DNA of 5,773 nucleotides from Candidatus Aenigmatarchaeota archaeon (GTDB lineage Archaea; Aenigmatarchaeota; Aenigmatarchaeia; Aenigmatarchaeales; Aenigmatarchaeaceae). The notes beneath the pieces were generated by a model, which saw only the letters and a list, made by a program, of their open reading frames with translations, had not been told where the DNA came from and did not search any database. Made by a program: the position numbers and the translations under genes. The stretch spans positions 19,597-25,369 of the forward strand of contig WVXN01000040.1 in NCBI GenBank assembly GCA_011773475.1, read 5' to 3'. This document shows, one piece after another, positions 5,564 to 5,773 of this stretch. The number at the start of each line of letters is the position of its first letter. The stretch's first letter is position 1.

Positions 5564-5587
5564 CTTTGTCAGAATAAAAAAATAAAT

Positions 5588-5710
5588 ATGTTGAACAGGT
5601 GTCCGGATTGTAGAGGTAAATTAGTTCGTGGTAAATTTGAAGTAATATGCAGAAAATGCGGACTAGTGGTTGACTATCCAATATGCCTTTTTGACTTTGT
5701 AAGTTATTGA
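5588..5710 (+). CDS. Stand-alone zinc-ribbon microprotein (TFIIB/Trm112-like), 40 aa
   Basis: This short reading frame of 40 codons begins MLNRCPDCRGKL and contains two knuckles, Cys5-Pro-Asp-Cys8 and Cys21-Arg-Lys-Cys24-Gly, with 12 residues between, then LVVDYPI and a hydrophobic tail ending at TGA. The CPxC...ICxxCGLVVD layout is that of the N-terminal zinc ribbon of TFIIB/TFB; the CxGKL and YPI pieces also recall Trm112-type zinc ribbons. The conserved spacing, and the absence of stops exactly across the motif, make a real gene likely despite its size. It lacks the TFB reader/linker and cyclin folds, and no TFB-like core is visible in the remaining 63 bases in any frame. It could be a small stand-alone zinc protein or a remnant of a longer gene. 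It is divergent from the Lrp gene across 120 bases. An extra Cys33 lies in the tail. Confidence 0.72.
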   Translation: MLNRCPDCRGKLVRGKFEVICRKCGLVVDYPICLFDFVSY

Positions 5711-5722
5711 ATAGTATGATAT

Positions 5723-5735
5723 CGAAACTATAATT
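5723..5735 (+). promoter_or_regulatory. Possible BRE/TATA promoter of a gene beyond the window
   Basis: CGAAA (BRE-like) is followed by CTATAATT. It would start transcription near 5757, running off the right end. The only ATG near it (5747) opens a five-residue frame ending at TAG, so no gene can be confirmed inside the window. Confidence 0.25.
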
Positions 5736-5750
5736 GACAAAATAAAATGG

Positions 5751-5765
5751 TTCTTTTTATTTCTT
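5751..5765 (+). terminator. Possible U-rich terminator after the zinc-ribbon gene
   Basis: A T-rich run (TTCTTTTTATTTCTT) begins 40 bases after the zinc-ribbon stop codon. Archaeal termination often needs only such U-rich tracts, without a hairpin. The AT-rich background makes this weak. Confidence 0.25.
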
Positions 5766-5773
5766 AGAATTTA

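Noticed and set aside
5711..5773. Continuation of a frameshifted TFB gene after the zinc ribbon
   Set aside because: All three forward frames in the remaining bases are short or stop-containing, and none resembles TFB linker or cyclin-fold sequence.

Overview
The window reads as compact chromosomal DNA of an AT-rich archaeon. Several signals point to Archaea. Three start codons are preceded by GGTGA at exactly 4 nt. The two clearest promoters look like BRE plus TATA boxes about 25 nt upstream of an ATG with no ribosome binding site, which suggests leaderless transcripts. There is also an Lrp/AsnC regulator and a tiny TFIIB-like zinc ribbon. The small, lysine-rich, tightly packed genes would fit a DPANN-type lineage (Woesearchaeota/Pacearchaeota-like), but that placement is inference. 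No mobile element, CRISPR array, tRNA or rRNA was seen, and no gene-free stretch exceeds about 120 bases.

Left part (2-3455): five genes on the minus strand with gaps of only 4-9 bases form an operon transcribed right to left. In transcription order they are: a DUF362 protein with two [4Fe-4S] ferredoxin motifs; an EamA/DMT ten-helix transporter; a DUF2000 protein (peptidyl-tRNA hydrolase II-like fold); an isochorismatase-type cysteine hydrolase; and an HD-domain protein resembling DUF4202. Stop codons and ribosome binding sites overlap or abut at several junctions, so translation is probably coupled. All five have recognisable folds, but none has an assigned substrate here.

Middle (3456-5001): an 88-base divergent promoter region separates the operon from a plus-strand 485-residue protein. 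Its C-terminus is the phosphohistidine swivelling domain of PEP synthase/pyruvate phosphate dikinase, with the active His at residue 440. It lacks both the ATP-grasp domain and the PEP/pyruvate TIM barrel, so it needs partners encoded elsewhere or does something different.

Right part (5003-5773): an Lrp/AsnC regulator converges on the PEP-utiliser gene with a single base between the stop codons. Its upstream region holds a perfect 6-5-6 inverted repeat next to the promoter, a good candidate for an autoregulatory operator. Divergent from it is a 40-codon gene for a stand-alone CxxC...CxxC zinc ribbon. The last 60 bases are AT-rich and carry a possible promoter for a gene beyond the window.

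Nothing here amounts to a demonstrated new system. The items most worth a second look are the partnerless phosphohistidine protein, the stand-alone zinc ribbon, the Lrp operator candidate, and the HD protein that relates to DUF4202.
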